Origin: Pedobacter sp. PAMC26386
GTDB taxonomy: Bacteria; Bacteroidota; Bacteroidia; Sphingobacteriales; Sphingobacteriaceae
Direction of reading: 5' to 3'
Length of the DNA: 64,000 nucleotides
Assembly: GCA_014302835.1 (NCBI GenBank)
Contig: CP060294.1
Location: 3,683,067-3,747,066 of the forward strand
This document shows positions 22,209-31,764 of this stretch, one piece after another. Numbering within the stretch: the first letter of the stretch is position 1; each line of letters begins with the position of its first letter. A model generated the notes under the pieces. The model was not told the origin of the DNA. It did not search any database and was given only the letters and a program-made list of their open reading frames with translations. A program made the translations under genes and the position numbers.

Positions 22209-22551
22209 ATATACCTTTTCTTAAACGCAACGCCCCTAAACTATAAAATATGTTTTATAAATAAGCGTCACCTATACGATTTATTTTATCAACAATTACG
22301 CCATACGGCAGAGGAAAGATTTCAACACTGACCTTATTTCACTAAACTTACTAAGTTTTGACACTAATAGCAATATTATTTTATTTGCCATAGAAAAATA
22401 AAATATGTCCTAAAGTAGTTTAAATAATCATTAGAGAAACCATCCTGCTACTTTAAAGGAGTTTTGTCCCTGAAATGTAATGATTATTGTGCCATAAACC
22501 ACCTGTCATTTTGCTAGTTACAACCAGTTTAAAGCAACAAAATGGCAGTCG
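22209..22551. other. Intergenic region upstream of clpC
   Basis: 343 bases without a gene. It should hold the clpC promoter on the minus strand, where the best candidate is a variant -7 box TAGTTTAG near 22235-22242 without a clear -33 element. An imperfect 11-pair hairpin lies at 22503-22548 (CTGTCATTTTG with CAAAATGGCAG) just after the end of the next minus-strand gene, without a T-run. Confidence 0.4.
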
Positions 22552-22773
22552 TTAATTCGATTTTTCAATCCGTTCCCCTATTTTTCGGGCAATAGGTTTC
22601 AATATATTATAATCTGTTTGCCAAATTATAGCTTCATCATTCACTAAAGGGCTGATTAGCCCTATAAATTTGGACTCACAAAACACCCTATAGCCCGAAC
22701 CATCTTCAACTGATAGGATTAATAGTTTTCTTTTCTGACCACGATATTCATCCTCATAGATGTATTGCTCCAT
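22552..22773 (-). CDS. Small hypothetical protein
   Basis: 73 aa protein of unknown function. It is soluble, with a likely beta-strand N-terminal half (KRKLLILSVEDGSGYRVFCESKFIGLISPL) and a helical C-terminus (IARKIGERIEK). The composition and codon use look like a real gene. It is divergent from the Crp/Fnr gene 147 bases away, so the two could share control. Confidence 0.6.
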   Translation of the reverse strand: MEQYIYEDEYRGQKRKLLILSVEDGSGYRVFCESKFIGLISPLVNDEAIIWQTDYNILKPIARKIGERIEKSN

Positions 22774-22919
22774 AATTAGGCGTTGATATAATATTTAACG
22801 CCTCAAATTTCTAAAAATTTCACCAGGATTATATCCATAAATAGAATATAATCGCTTATTCGTCATTTTGGTTAATTTGGCCTATCCTTGACAAAGGAAA
22901 ATCCCAAAGGCCAACTCTG

Positions 22920-23504
22920 ATGAAGATGTATGAATTGATATTAAAAAACATTGCCAAACATATTTCGCTTGACGAGCAGGAGATCGCTTGTTTCACTTCC
23001 TTCTTAAAACATAGAAAAATCTCCAGAAAAGAATTCATTCTCAAAGGGGAGGAAATCTGTAAGTACATCACTTTTATTCATTCGGGTACAGTAAGGGCAT
23101 ATTATCTGGATAAAGCAGGCAAAGAATCAACTATTATGTTCGCTGTTGCAGATTGGTGGATCACTGATATGTTTTGTTTTATTAACCAGCAACCCGCCAT
23201 GCTCACTATTGAAGCTGTAGAAGAAAGTACTATCATTCAACTATCAAAAGATGACCTTGAAAATCTTTATATCGAAGTACCCAAATTTGAAAGATTCTTC
23301 AGAATAATCTTTCAGAATGCTTATATCAGGGAGCAATTGAGAGTGATACAAAACCTATCACTCCCGGCAGAAGAACGTTATCATATCTTTTTGACTAAAT
23401 ACCCGCAGATAGTCCGCCAGGTTACTCAAAAACAAATTGCCTCCTACCTAGGTATTACACCCGAGTTTCTGAGTATGATTCGTGCCAATAAGCATAAAAA
23501 ATAA
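22920..23504 (+). CDS. Crp/Fnr family transcriptional regulator
   Basis: 194 aa regulator with an N-terminal cyclic-nucleotide-binding-type beta-barrel (about 25-115, FIHSGTVRAYYLDKAGKESTIMF) and a C-terminal winged helix (about 140-190, VTQKQIASYLGITPEFLSMIR). The residues that bind cAMP in E. coli Crp are not conserved and there is no Fnr cysteine cluster, so the ligand is unknown. This short form, ending soon after the recognition helix, is very common in Bacteroidota. The start MKMYE is accepted because family members begin just there. Confidence 0.88.
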   Translation: MKMYELILKNIAKHISLDEQEIACFTSFLKHRKISRKEFILKGEEICKYITFIHSGTVRAYYLDKAGKESTIMFAVADWWITDMFCFINQQPAMLTIEAVEESTIIQLSKDDLENLYIEVPKFERFFRIIFQNAYIREQLRVIQNLSLPAEERYHIFLTKYPQIVRQVTQKQIASYLGITPEFLSMIRANKHKK

Positions 23505-23582
23505 GCGCAGTTTAAATTTCTTAAACTACTTTATTTTTTCACGCCGTTTTATTCACGTTTTTTGTAGAAATAAAAAAAAGAT

Positions 23583-23939
23583 ATGTTAATACTTATAGCA
23601 GGGCCTTACCGCAGCGGGACAAATGATGATTCCCAATTAATGCAACAAAATTTAAGCAGATTAGAGGCGGCGGCGTTGCCCCTATTCAGATTAGGGCATA
23701 TCCCTATGATTGGTGAATGGGTGGCTTTACCATTACTTCATCTTGCGGGTTCGACCAGACCGGGTGATGAGGCTTATGAAGAAATTTTGTATCCTGTTGC
23801 CCATCGTTTACTTTTAAAATGTGATGCGGTATTACGCCTTGAAGGTGCTTCAAAAGGAGCCGATGAAGATGTAAGAATTGCAAAAGAAAGAGGGCTTAAA
23901 ATATATTATAGTATAGAAGACGTACCTCATGCAGAATAG
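23583..23939 (+). CDS. DUF4406 domain protein, nucleoside deoxyribosyltransferase-like fold
   Basis: 118 aa protein matching DUF4406 (PF14359), which shares the fold of nucleoside 2-deoxyribosyltransferases. It opens with LILIAGPYRSG, the usual first strand and phosphate-type loop of that fold. The C-terminal part SKGADEDVRIAKERGLKIYY carries the S-x-G-x-x-x-[DE]-x-x-x-A pattern of the family's active-site edge. The substrate is unknown. It stands downstream of the Crp/Fnr gene with a gap of 78 bases. Confidence 0.75.
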   Translation: MLILIAGPYRSGTNDDSQLMQQNLSRLEAAALPLFRLGHIPMIGEWVALPLLHLAGSTRPGDEAYEEILYPVAHRLLLKCDAVLRLEGASKGADEDVRIAKERGLKIYYSIEDVPHAE

Positions 23940-24259
23940 AGTTCTATAATTATATCTTTTTGGGGACAGTAATTGTCCCCATATACATACAAATATCACA
24001 GCCTCCCCCTTGTTATTCTTTTCTTTCTTACTGGACTGTTCAATCTGAACAGGGATCATCCTGTAGAAATAAGGGATATCTCATTATTGCTTTCTTAATC
24101 ATATCTCTGAAATTTTCATAAGACTGAAGTATTAGGCTTTTTTTCTGGATATAATATTTTCCATCCATTTGTTTCTACTTTTACAGACATGATGTGTTGG
24201 TCCAACTGCCTAATACAATAGGTTTGTTTTACAATAAATCTATACACACTCTCAATTCT
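23940..24259. other. Intergenic region with two small hairpins
   Basis: 320 bases without a gene. One hairpin is GGGGACA-GTAAT-TGTCCCC (23962-23980), the other CTGTTCA-ATC-TGAACAG (24036-24052). Neither is followed by a clear T-run on the plus strand. A variant -7 box TACTTTTA lies near 24178, upstream of the TonB-like gene. Confidence 0.45.
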
Positions 24260-25279
24260 ATGATGATAAAAAAATTATTGCTACTGATTATTTTAAGTTG
24301 CCCTTTTAAATGGGCCAATGCTCAAAAAAAACAGAATATTTATTTTTACAAAGGTGAGTACAAGGAAGTTTTTAGTAAAGACAGTGCAGATTTCATCAGG
24401 ATCATCCAGGAACCTGATAGTGGTAATGTATATTTCAATTTAATAGAATTATACCCGGATGGTCAAAAAAAGACCTTGGGTACCGTCTCTAGATATTCCC
24501 CTTACTTAATACGTGAGGGAGAATTCGCTTCTTATTATAAAAATGGGAAAAGAAAGAGTTTAGTACATTATGAAAATGACAAAATTGTTGGCGCATCCCA
24601 TTATTTTTTTGAGAATGGATCATTACGGGAAATACTTGAACTTAAGGATGCACCGTTATCAAAAAACATTAAGCGAGATCAAATAAACAACTATCATCCG
24701 ACGGACACAGTGATAAATTATCTGGCAGATTCTCTTGGTCATGTTATGATAGAGAAAGGAAATGGACACGTTATTGAACAGATTTCATCATTTGGAGGTG
24801 CTGTTCTTGAAAAAAATTATAAAGATGGACTTCCACATGGCACATGGACAATGAAAAATCATGTGGGCACATGCTGGTATAAGGAGGAATTCGATAATGG
24901 TAAGTTCATTTCTGGTGAAAGTGAGAAGGATGGGATTAAGTTTCGCTATACACAGATTGATGAATCGCCTACGCTGAAAGGTGGAATAGAGAAATTTTAC
25001 AATTATGCAATGAGGAATAATACATATCCTTCAGATGCGCAGCGTGGTCATATACAGGGAAAAGTGTTTTTAAGCTTTATAGTTGAAACAGATGGTAATC
25101 TGACAAATGTTAATGTCGAACGTAGACTGTATCCCTCTCTGGATTCAGAAGCCGTGAGGATCATAAAATGTTCACCTAAATGGATCAGTGGTAAATCACA
25201 CGGTTTTCCGATTCGCGCTAAACTCAACATGCCTCTTTCCTTTACACTAAATGTTCTCCCGGGAATGAGTGTTAATTGA
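24260..25279 (+). CDS. Secreted TonB C-terminal domain protein with MORN-like repeats
   Basis: 339 aa from the ATG at 24260; an upstream in-frame start at 24194 would bury the signal peptide, so the later ATG pair is preferred. The signal peptide is MMIKKLLLLIILSCPFKWANA. The middle has toxin-antitoxin/MORN-type strands (GEFASYYKNGKRKSLVHYEN, GLPHGTWTMKNH). The last 85 residues match TonB_C (PF03544): YPSDAQRGHIQGKVFLSFIVETDG then LDSEAVRIIKCSPKW. It lacks the transmembrane anchor and proline linker of a true TonB, so it is unlikely to energise transport alone. Role unknown. Confidence 0.8.
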   Translation: MMIKKLLLLIILSCPFKWANAQKKQNIYFYKGEYKEVFSKDSADFIRIIQEPDSGNVYFNLIELYPDGQKKTLGTVSRYSPYLIREGEFASYYKNGKRKSLVHYENDKIVGASHYFFENGSLREILELKDAPLSKNIKRDQINNYHPTDTVINYLADSLGHVMIEKGNGHVIEQISSFGGAVLEKNYKDGLPHGTWTMKNHVGTCWYKEEFDNGKFISGESEKDGIKFRYTQIDESPTLKGGIEKFYNYAMRNNTYPSDAQRGHIQGKVFLSFIVETDGNLTNVNVERRLYPSLDSEAVRIIKCSPKWISGKSHGFPIRAKLNMPLSFTLNVLPGMSVN

Positions 25280-25354
25280 AAAGCCGTACATTTTAGAAAA
25301 ACATGCCTTTATAAATTCCTTTAAAAAACCATTTCGTTACTACCATACCTTGTT

Positions 25355-25362
25355 TATCTTTG
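25355..25362 (+). promoter_or_regulatory. Probable ettA -7 box
   Basis: TATCTTTG at 25355-25362 with TTTCG about 20 bases upstream as an imperfect -33 element. It lies 50 bases before the ettA ATG. Confidence 0.55.
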
Positions 25363-25412
25363 CACCTGTTGCTTAATCAGGATGAAAGGGCATAAAATAT
25401 TAAAAACCAATT

Positions 25413-27092
25413 ATGTCAGACGAAAAAATAATCTTTTCAATGGCGGGAGTAAATAAGATTTACCCCCCTCAAAAACAAGTATTAAAAAACATATACCTTT
25501 CATTTTTCTATGGTGCCAAAATTGGTGTAATTGGTTTAAACGGATCAGGTAAATCATCTGTTTTAAAAATCATTGCAGGAATAGATAAGGCATTTCAGGG
25601 TGAGGTAGTATTCTCACCAGGTTATACTGTTGGTTATCTTGCTCAGGAGCCTGAGCTCGATGAGAACAAAACTGTTCGTGAGGTTGTAGAAGAAGGTGTT
25701 GCAGAGATTACTGCGATCCTGAAAGAATACGAAGCTATCAATGAACAATTCGGCTTACCTGAAGTTTATGAAGATGCGGATGCAATGGATAAACTGATGA
25801 CTAAACAAGGTGAACTGCAAGATAAAATTGATGCAGTAAACGCATGGGAACTTGACAATAAACTGGAGCGTGCAATGGACGCTTTACGTTGTCCCGATCC
25901 TGACACTAAAATCGGTGTATTATCAGGAGGTGAGCGTCGTCGTGTGGCGATGTGCCGTTTGTTACTACAAGAGCCTGATGTTTTATTACTGGATGAGCCA
26001 ACCAATCACCTTGATGCAGAAAGTATCGACTGGCTGGAGCAATTTCTGAAAGACTATAAAGGAACGGTAATCGCAGTAACCCATGATAGGTATTTCCTTG
26101 ACAATGTAGCTGGATGGATTCTTGAACTGGATCGTGGAGAAGGTATTCCATGGAAAGGTAATTACTCATCCTGGTTAGATCAGAAAGCTAAACGCCTTTC
26201 ACAAGAAGAAAAAACGGAAAGTAAACGTCAGAAAACACTGGAACGTGAGCTTGAATGGGTTCGTATGGCACCAAAAGCCAGGCACGCTAAATCTAAAGCA
26301 CGTTTGTCCAATTACGATAAACTGGCCTCTGAGGATTCTAAAGAAAGAGAAGACAAACTGGAGTTATTTATTCCGGCTGGTCCAAGACTAGGTAATGTGG
26401 TTATTGAAGCCAATAACGTAACCAAATCATACGGAGATAAAATATTATTTGAAAACCTGAGCTTCTCTCTGCCTCCAGCGGGAATTGTTGGGATTATTGG
26501 TCCCAATGGAGCGGGTAAAACGACATTATTCCGTTTAATCACAGAACAGGAAACTCCAGATGAAGGAACTTTCAGAGTGGGTGAAACTGTTGCCTTAGGT
26601 TATGTAGACCAAATGCACAATGACCTGGATGGGGACAAAACAGTTTACGAGAACATTACTGACGGACTTGATAACATTATGTTAGGCAACAAGCCAGTAA
26701 GCGGTCGTGCTTATGTTTCTAAATTCAACTTCAACGGTGGCGATCAGCAGAAAAAAGTATCCATATTATCTGGTGGAGAACGCAACAGGGTACACCTTGC
26801 GATCACTTTGAAAAAAGGAGCAAATGTATTACTGCTGGATGAGCCTACCAATGATATAGATGTGAATACACTGCGTGCATTAGAAGAAGCCTTAGAAAAC
26901 TTTGGTGGTTGTGCAGTAGTCATCAGTCACGATAGATGGTTCTTAGATCGTATCTGTACACATATTCTTGCTTTTGAAGGTAACTCACAGGTTTACTTCT
27001 TTGAAGGAAACTACAGCGATTACGAAGAAAACCGTAAGAAACGTTTAGGTGATGTAACGCCACACAGAATTAAATATAAAAAACTAAGTTAA
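25413..27092 (+). CDS. ettA: Energy-dependent translational throttle ATPase EttA (ABC-F)
   Basis: 559 aa ABC-F ATPase that binds the ribosomal E site and gates the first elongation steps according to energy state. It has two ABC domains and no membrane segments. Domain 1 has Walker A GLNGSGKS (41-48), signature LSGGERRRVA and Walker B LLLDEPTNHLD. The arm and linker region is rich in Lys and Arg (about 240-310, WVRMAPKARHAKSKARLS, a hallmark of EttA). Domain 2 has GPNGAGKT and LSGGERNRVH. The length fits EttA of 555 aa. It is convergent with the next gene, only 15 bases apart. Confidence 0.94.
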   Translation: MSDEKIIFSMAGVNKIYPPQKQVLKNIYLSFFYGAKIGVIGLNGSGKSSVLKIIAGIDKAFQGEVVFSPGYTVGYLAQEPELDENKTVREVVEEGVAEITAILKEYEAINEQFGLPEVYEDADAMDKLMTKQGELQDKIDAVNAWELDNKLERAMDALRCPDPDTKIGVLSGGERRRVAMCRLLLQEPDVLLLDEPTNHLDAESIDWLEQFLKDYKGTVIAVTHDRYFLDNVAGWILELDRGEGIPWKGNYSSWLDQKAKRLSQEEKTESKRQKTLERELEWVRMAPKARHAKSKARLSNYDKLASEDSKEREDKLELFIPAGPRLGNVVIEANNVTKSYGDKILFENLSFSLPPAGIVGIIGPNGAGKTTLFRLITEQETPDEGTFRVGETVALGYVDQMHNDLDGDKTVYENITDGLDNIMLGNKPVSGRAYVSKFNFNGGDQQKKVSILSGGERNRVHLAITLKKGANVLLLDEPTNDIDVNTLRALEEALENFGGCAVVISHDRWFLDRICTHILAFEGNSQVYFFEGNYSDYEENRKKRLGDVTPHRIKYKKLS

Positions 27093-27107
27093 AAGCGAAT
27101 TTTTTAC

Positions 27108-29795
27108 TTAAGATTTTTTATGTGCAAAATTCTGTAAACGATAATTAAAACTAACGAGGAAATATCTGGTAATTTGATTATACCGACTATCGGTAATTGA
27201 ATTATCAGATATACTTCTAACTAAGTTATTTCCTTGGTTCAGCAAATCAAAAGCCTGCAAAGAAATTGTCCCCTGCCTGTTTTTAAATAAGATTTTCTCC
27301 AGACTCAGATTAATCAGTAATGGATTCGCCACTGCCAGTGAATAACCAGAGTTGATCTTTTTTGACACATCAGCACTCAGCGAAAAACTTTTATCCAAAA
27401 ACGCGCGGCCACTGCAATTAAATTGCCAGGTCTCAATATTCCTTAGTTTCAGCAGATCAATTGAGTAACGGTTGCTGCTATAAGTATAAGTTGCAGAACT
27501 TGCCAAAGTAAGCCTGCGCTGATTCATTCTCAGTTTAAGTGTCTGCGAAAAATTGATATTCCTATTTGTATTCAGGTCATTGTTCGTATAAGAAATCATG
27601 TTGATGTAATCAAATGTTCCTCTGAGTTCTGCATTGAACTTATTCCTCGCAAAAGGTAAAGAATAGGAATACATACTCCCTACCAGGTACGCGCCATTTG
27701 CATTTTCGTAATGTGTTTCTTGCTTTAAAGTATTCAGTGTATCCTTTAACAGAACCACGTTACTCACCACCTGATCTTCGACTACAGATCCATTTAATGC
27801 AAGTTGTAGCGTAGAGCCGTTTTGCTCATCTGTGTGCTGATAACTCAGATTTCCAGAATGGGTAAAACTAGATTTCAAATTAGGATTACCAATGATAACA
27901 TTTTGAAGATTACTGATATTCGGCACGGGTTGCAGCTGATAAAAATCCGGAGCAGTACTACTCCCACTATAAACAAAGGCGACATTATCCCAATTCGACA
28001 AGTTATAACTCAGATTCACAATAGGGGAAATATTGAGTTCAAAATGACTAATCTTAGTTTCATTACCTGCATATTGACCGGTTAGCAAACTAGGTTGCGC
28101 CGTTACTCCCAGACTATAATTAAGACGCTCAGCTTGATAGCGGTAGTTTACCGCAAAACGCTGAAACATAAAGGCAGATGAATAGATAGAACTTAGAGAA
28201 TCTACTACAGTAGTACGGCCAGTACTATTATCCACCTTTGTGTATAAGCTGTTCCGGGTTTTACTCATGGAGAAGAAATAAGAGAAATCTATGTTTCTTT
28301 TAATTAGAGAGTCACTGCCAGCCTTTAACGGTTCACTATATCTGAAATCGGCAGTAATCATATTTGTTCTGTTCTCGGTATCCACAAACCTGTTAACCAG
28401 GGAATCTTTGATCAATGTATCATTTTTCTGATTATAATAACTGACCTTATTGCGAAGATCATCCTGAACCTGGTTAATTCCGCTGCTTAAAACGATCCCC
28501 GCCGACATACTTCTGCCGGGTTTTTCCATACTTCTTGCCCAAACAAAATTACCGTTCAGATTAGGCGTCTTCGTATTCGAACCACTCTGACTTAGCAAAT
28601 CCTGCCTGATCAGCCCGGTTTGCTTAGAAAAGATATTCCCATCCCTATCCTTTACAGCTAAAGAACCACCCAGAGATGCCTGAAAATAACTCTTATTGGC
28701 AATGGACTGCAGATTAAAATTGATATTATGATTGTTATCTGAAGAACGGCTTCCCGATTCCGATTCATTGTGGATCGTTCCATCAGTAGTAATTGTTTCC
28801 GTTGAATTAATTTGATTTGAAAGATTTTTATTATAGCTATAATTATATGCGGCACTCGCAGTGACTCCAGTTGATAATTTATCTCTGTAATTGATACCTG
28901 CAGTGGCAGTGGTATTTACCCCAGCTTCATTGTTTGTATTATTGGAGCTACTGCTTAAGCCTATCTGCTGACTACCATCCCAGAAATTTCCATTTCCCTG
29001 AAGCCCATAGCGGCTGTTTGTACCACCGCTTACTAACGCATTACCAAAAGTCCCTTTATTCTGCCCGGCTTTAGTAACCAGGTTGAGCATTTTTTGAGGC
29101 TCTCCAGTTTTCATCCCGGTAAAATTGGCTTCATCTCCATAGTCATTAATGATCTCAATTTTATCTACTACACTCGCTGGGAGCTGACTGATAAAGTCTT
29201 TCACATTGCTTGTGAAAAAATCTTCTCCGTTTACCCTTAGTTTCTGTAAAGGTTTTCCCATTGTAGTTGCGTTGCCATGCTCATCAACCTCTATACCTGG
29301 CAATTGTCGCAACAGATCTTCTACCCGGTCATTTTCAGAAACCTGGTAAAAAGAAGCATTATATTCAATTGTATCCTTTTTTACCTTGATCGGTTTGTCT
29401 CTGCCGTTAATTACAACCTCATTTAGCAGATTGGATTCCAGATCAAGTACAATCATGTCTAGATCCAGATTCTGCTGGCCAGGTTTATATTGAAAGGTTT
29501 TAGTAAACGGTTTAAACCCAACACTCATGACGAGCAGGGAGATTCTGTCAGCTTTAAAACCAAAGAAAACAAATCTGCCATGGGTATTGGTAATCGTATT
29601 GAGTGTGTCTTTATCAGCAATGATAAAGACATCAGCTCCAGATACAACATCTTTTAGTGAATCGATTACAGTTCCCGTAAGCCTGTGCTGAGTTTGAGAC
29701 TGAGCAGCAAAGGAACAGAGTAATACCAGCGCATGGATTAAAATTATGCATTTTAAATGACTCAAATTTCCAGGAAATTTCAAAAATCTAATCAT
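27108..29795 (-). CDS. Outer membrane beta-barrel protein (OMP_b-brl_3) with regulatory-like domain
   Basis: 895 aa TonB-receptor-like outer membrane protein. A signal peptide (core ILIHALVLLCSFAAQSQ) is followed by a CarboxypepD_reg-like domain (about 38-125), a plug-like region (about 130-240, VEDLLRQLPGIEVDEHGNATTMGK and IEIINDYGD) and a long barrel to the end. Unlike SusC proteins it belongs to the OMP_b-brl_3 group (PF14905). No SusD partner gene is adjacent, so a polysaccharide role cannot be claimed; the substrate is unknown. A -7 box TACATTTG (29823-29830 on the minus strand) lies about 28 bases before the start. Confidence 0.87.
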   Translation of the reverse strand: MIRFLKFPGNLSHLKCIILIHALVLLCSFAAQSQTQHRLTGTVIDSLKDVVSGADVFIIADKDTLNTITNTHGRFVFFGFKADRISLLVMSVGFKPFTKTFQYKPGQQNLDLDMIVLDLESNLLNEVVINGRDKPIKVKKDTIEYNASFYQVSENDRVEDLLRQLPGIEVDEHGNATTMGKPLQKLRVNGEDFFTSNVKDFISQLPASVVDKIEIINDYGDEANFTGMKTGEPQKMLNLVTKAGQNKGTFGNALVSGGTNSRYGLQGNGNFWDGSQQIGLSSSSNNTNNEAGVNTTATAGINYRDKLSTGVTASAAYNYSYNKNLSNQINSTETITTDGTIHNESESGSRSSDNNHNINFNLQSIANKSYFQASLGGSLAVKDRDGNIFSKQTGLIRQDLLSQSGSNTKTPNLNGNFVWARSMEKPGRSMSAGIVLSSGINQVQDDLRNKVSYYNQKNDTLIKDSLVNRFVDTENRTNMITADFRYSEPLKAGSDSLIKRNIDFSYFFSMSKTRNSLYTKVDNSTGRTTVVDSLSSIYSSAFMFQRFAVNYRYQAERLNYSLGVTAQPSLLTGQYAGNETKISHFELNISPIVNLSYNLSNWDNVAFVYSGSSTAPDFYQLQPVPNISNLQNVIIGNPNLKSSFTHSGNLSYQHTDEQNGSTLQLALNGSVVEDQVVSNVVLLKDTLNTLKQETHYENANGAYLVGSMYSYSLPFARNKFNAELRGTFDYINMISYTNNDLNTNRNINFSQTLKLRMNQRRLTLASSATYTYSSNRYSIDLLKLRNIETWQFNCSGRAFLDKSFSLSADVSKKINSGYSLAVANPLLINLSLEKILFKNRQGTISLQAFDLLNQGNNLVRSISDNSITDSRYNQITRYFLVSFNYRLQNFAHKKS

Positions 29796-29937
29796 TCTTT
29801 ATGCAATCCAAATGGCCAAATGCAAATGTAAAAAGGCTACAAAACTCTTCTTTTCACAAGTATAATGTTTGTTTGAGTTAAATTAACTCAATTTCAATAA
29901 ATACATGCAAATTCCCGGTATTTTACAGTGAAAGCCT

Positions 29938-30186
29938 CTAATCGGCAGTTGGCGGAGTCAATTTCTCTACTCTCGGGCCTCTTTTAAAGATCACTAATCC
30001 ATTGAGGAAATTACGCAGGATCTGATCACCACATGGCTTAAAGTTAGGGTGATCTTCACTTCTGAAAAAAGAACCCAGTTCACTTTTTGTTACTTTAAAA
30101 TTTACCAGTTCAAGGATTTTAATAATATCTTCATTATTCAACTCAAGCGCTACGCGGAGTTTCTTTAAAATGTCGTTGTTGCTCAT
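29938..30186 (-). CDS. DUF1456 (YehS-like) protein, single repeat
   Basis: 82 aa protein with one DUF1456 unit: NNDILKKLRVALELNNEDIIKILELV followed by VTKSELGSFFRSEDHPNFKPCGDQILRNFLNGL. E. coli YehS has two such units in about 156 aa, so this is a half-length form. Function unknown. The start lies two bases after the helicase stop, so the two are translated from one mRNA and may act together on RNA. Confidence 0.85.
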   Translation of the reverse strand: MSNNDILKKLRVALELNNEDIIKILELVNFKVTKSELGSFFRSEDHPNFKPCGDQILRNFLNGLVIFKRGPRVEKLTPPTAD

Positions 30187-30188
30187 AA

Positions 30189-31496
30189 TTACATCGCTAC
30201 TTCTATCTTCACTTTCTTGTTTTTTATCTTCTCATTGGCCAGGGCAGCCAGAACCTTACCGACCATGTTGCGTTTGACAGCAACATATGAACTTTGATCT
30301 TTTACTTCGATAAGCCCAACATCGTCTTTATCTAATCCACCCTTTTTAAGCAATAAGCCAACAATATCAATTTTGTTCACTTTATCTTTTTTACCCGCAG
30401 CAATGTATAAGGTCTGCCACTGGCTATCCTTTGGCAATTGATAGTTACCTTTTAATTTTTCAATTTCTATGTCACTTTTCAGAAAAGGATACTTGTCTTC
30501 CTCAGTCATCATTAAATACGCCGTTCCTTTAGCATTCATACGTGCCGTACGACCGTTTCTGTGCAAAAAAGCATCTTCCGTATAAGGTAACTGGTAATGA
30601 ATGATATATTCTACTTCAGGAATATCCAGTCCGCGCGAAGCCAGATCGGTCGTAATTAAGATTTTAATACTTCCATTTCTGAATTTAAGTAAAGCACGTT
30701 CTCTTTCATCCTGCTCCATACCACCATGAAAAATATCATGTGCAAGATCCTTATCAATTAATAAATCACTGATACGATCTACCGTTTCCCGGTGGTTACA
30801 AAAAAGCAAGGTTGTTTTATTTCCTATTTTACAGATCAGTTCAAATAAAGTATCCAGCTTATCTTCAGCTGTGGTCATGACTTTTTTCAGCTTCAAATCT
30901 GGTGCAACCTTTAAATCCTTCAAAAAATTGATTTCTACAGAAGATTTTAAACCTGTAAACTCAGGAATAGTCTCCATCTGCGTTGCAGAAGTTAGCATGC
31001 GTTGTTTAAGTGAACGCAGGTTACCAATAATATAGGCCATATCTTCCTGAAAACCAAACTCAAGTGCTTTATCAAACTCGTCCAATACCAAAGTGGCAAT
31101 AGATGATTCATCAAAATTTTCTTTTCTCAGGTGATAAGCAATTCTTCCTGGCGTACCGATGAGCACCGCAGGAGGCTGTTCAAAGTTATTTCTCTCGGTC
31201 TTAACCGGATGTCCACCATAGCAGCAGTTCACTTTGAAACCAGTACCCATTTGTTTAAATACCTGCTCAATTTGTAAAGCAAGTTCTCTTGAAGGAACCA
31301 GTACTAACGCCTGCACCCCTTTTGTGGCAGCATTTAAATTTTTTAAAACCGGCAATAAGAAGCCAAGAGTTTTACCAGAACCTGTTGGTGCAAGTAAAAC
31401 TACATCCTTTCCTTTAGCTGTAGCGGCAATTGCTGCCTGCTGCATTTCATTCAAAGAAGCGATTTTTAAATTACCCAATACCTTTTCTACCATCAT
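30189..31496 (-). CDS. DEAD-box RNA helicase with DbpA-type RNA-binding domain
   Basis: 435 aa ATP-dependent RNA helicase. RecA-like domain 1 has APTGSGKT (36-43), PSRELA, TPGR, SAT, and motif II VLDEFD, so DEFD replaces the usual DEAD. Domain 2 (about 215-350) ends with HRNGRTAR. The last 75 residues match the DbpA RNA-binding domain (TLYIAAGKKDKVNKIDIVGLL, LIEVKDQSSYVAV), which in DbpA recognises hairpin 92 of 23S rRNA, so a role in 50S assembly is likely. A -7 box ends four bases before the ATG. It is cotranscribed with the DUF1456 gene. Confidence 0.9.
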   Translation of the reverse strand: MMVEKVLGNLKIASLNEMQQAAIAATAKGKDVVLLAPTGSGKTLGFLLPVLKNLNAATKGVQALVLVPSRELALQIEQVFKQMGTGFKVNCCYGGHPVKTERNNFEQPPAVLIGTPGRIAYHLRKENFDESSIATLVLDEFDKALEFGFQEDMAYIIGNLRSLKQRMLTSATQMETIPEFTGLKSSVEINFLKDLKVAPDLKLKKVMTTAEDKLDTLFELICKIGNKTTLLFCNHRETVDRISDLLIDKDLAHDIFHGGMEQDERERALLKFRNGSIKILITTDLASRGLDIPEVEYIIHYQLPYTEDAFLHRNGRTARMNAKGTAYLMMTEEDKYPFLKSDIEIEKLKGNYQLPKDSQWQTLYIAAGKKDKVNKIDIVGLLLKKGGLDKDDVGLIEVKDQSSYVAVKRNMVGKVLAALANEKIKNKKVKIEVAM

Positions 31497-31500
31497 GCAG

Positions 31501-31508
31501 CAAAGATA
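31501..31508 (-). promoter_or_regulatory. Helicase -7 box, leaderless arrangement
   Basis: TATCTTTG on the minus strand, followed by four bases and then ATG at 31496. A TTG lies about 23 bases upstream, wider than the 19-20 seen elsewhere here. Confidence 0.55.
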
Positions 31509-31545
31509 AGGGAATTAAGCAAAGATTAGCGCAAAAGGGAATGGA

Positions 31546-31764
31546 CTAATACTTTAGCAATCTTTTTCTGATTTTATTCATTCGCAACTGCGCATTCTTC
31601 TCCAGTTTCATCAGCATCATCCCTCTCTTAGTCATCCAGGAAGTAACTTTATTATTTGCCTTCTGGATTGGAGAATAGATTTTTTCCTCCAGGATATCAA
31701 GATATTTAGCATTAGATCTGCTTTGTTGAAGTAAGAAGAATTCATTCATCAGTTCTGTTTTCAT
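31546..31764 (-). CDS. Small basic helical hypothetical protein
   Basis: 72 aa protein of unknown function. It is predicted almost fully helical, with many Lys and Arg residues toward the C-terminus (KRGMMLMKLEKNAQLRMNKIRKRLLKY). No signal peptide or membrane segment. It could bind nucleic acid, but that is only suggested by charge. It precedes the helicase by 49 bases, though the helicase seems to have its own promoter between them. Confidence 0.55.
   Translation of the reverse strand: MKTELMNEFFLLQQSRSNAKYLDILEEKIYSPIQKANNKVTSWMTKRGMMLMKLEKNAQLRMNKIRKRLLKY

Noticed and set aside
22503..22548. Imperfect hairpin after the 73 aa gene
   Set aside because: No T-run on either strand, so it is noted only within the gap entry.
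27108..29795. SusC of a polysaccharide utilisation locus
   Set aside because: It lacks a SusD neighbour and carbohydrate enzymes, and the barrel matches OMP_b-brl_3 better.
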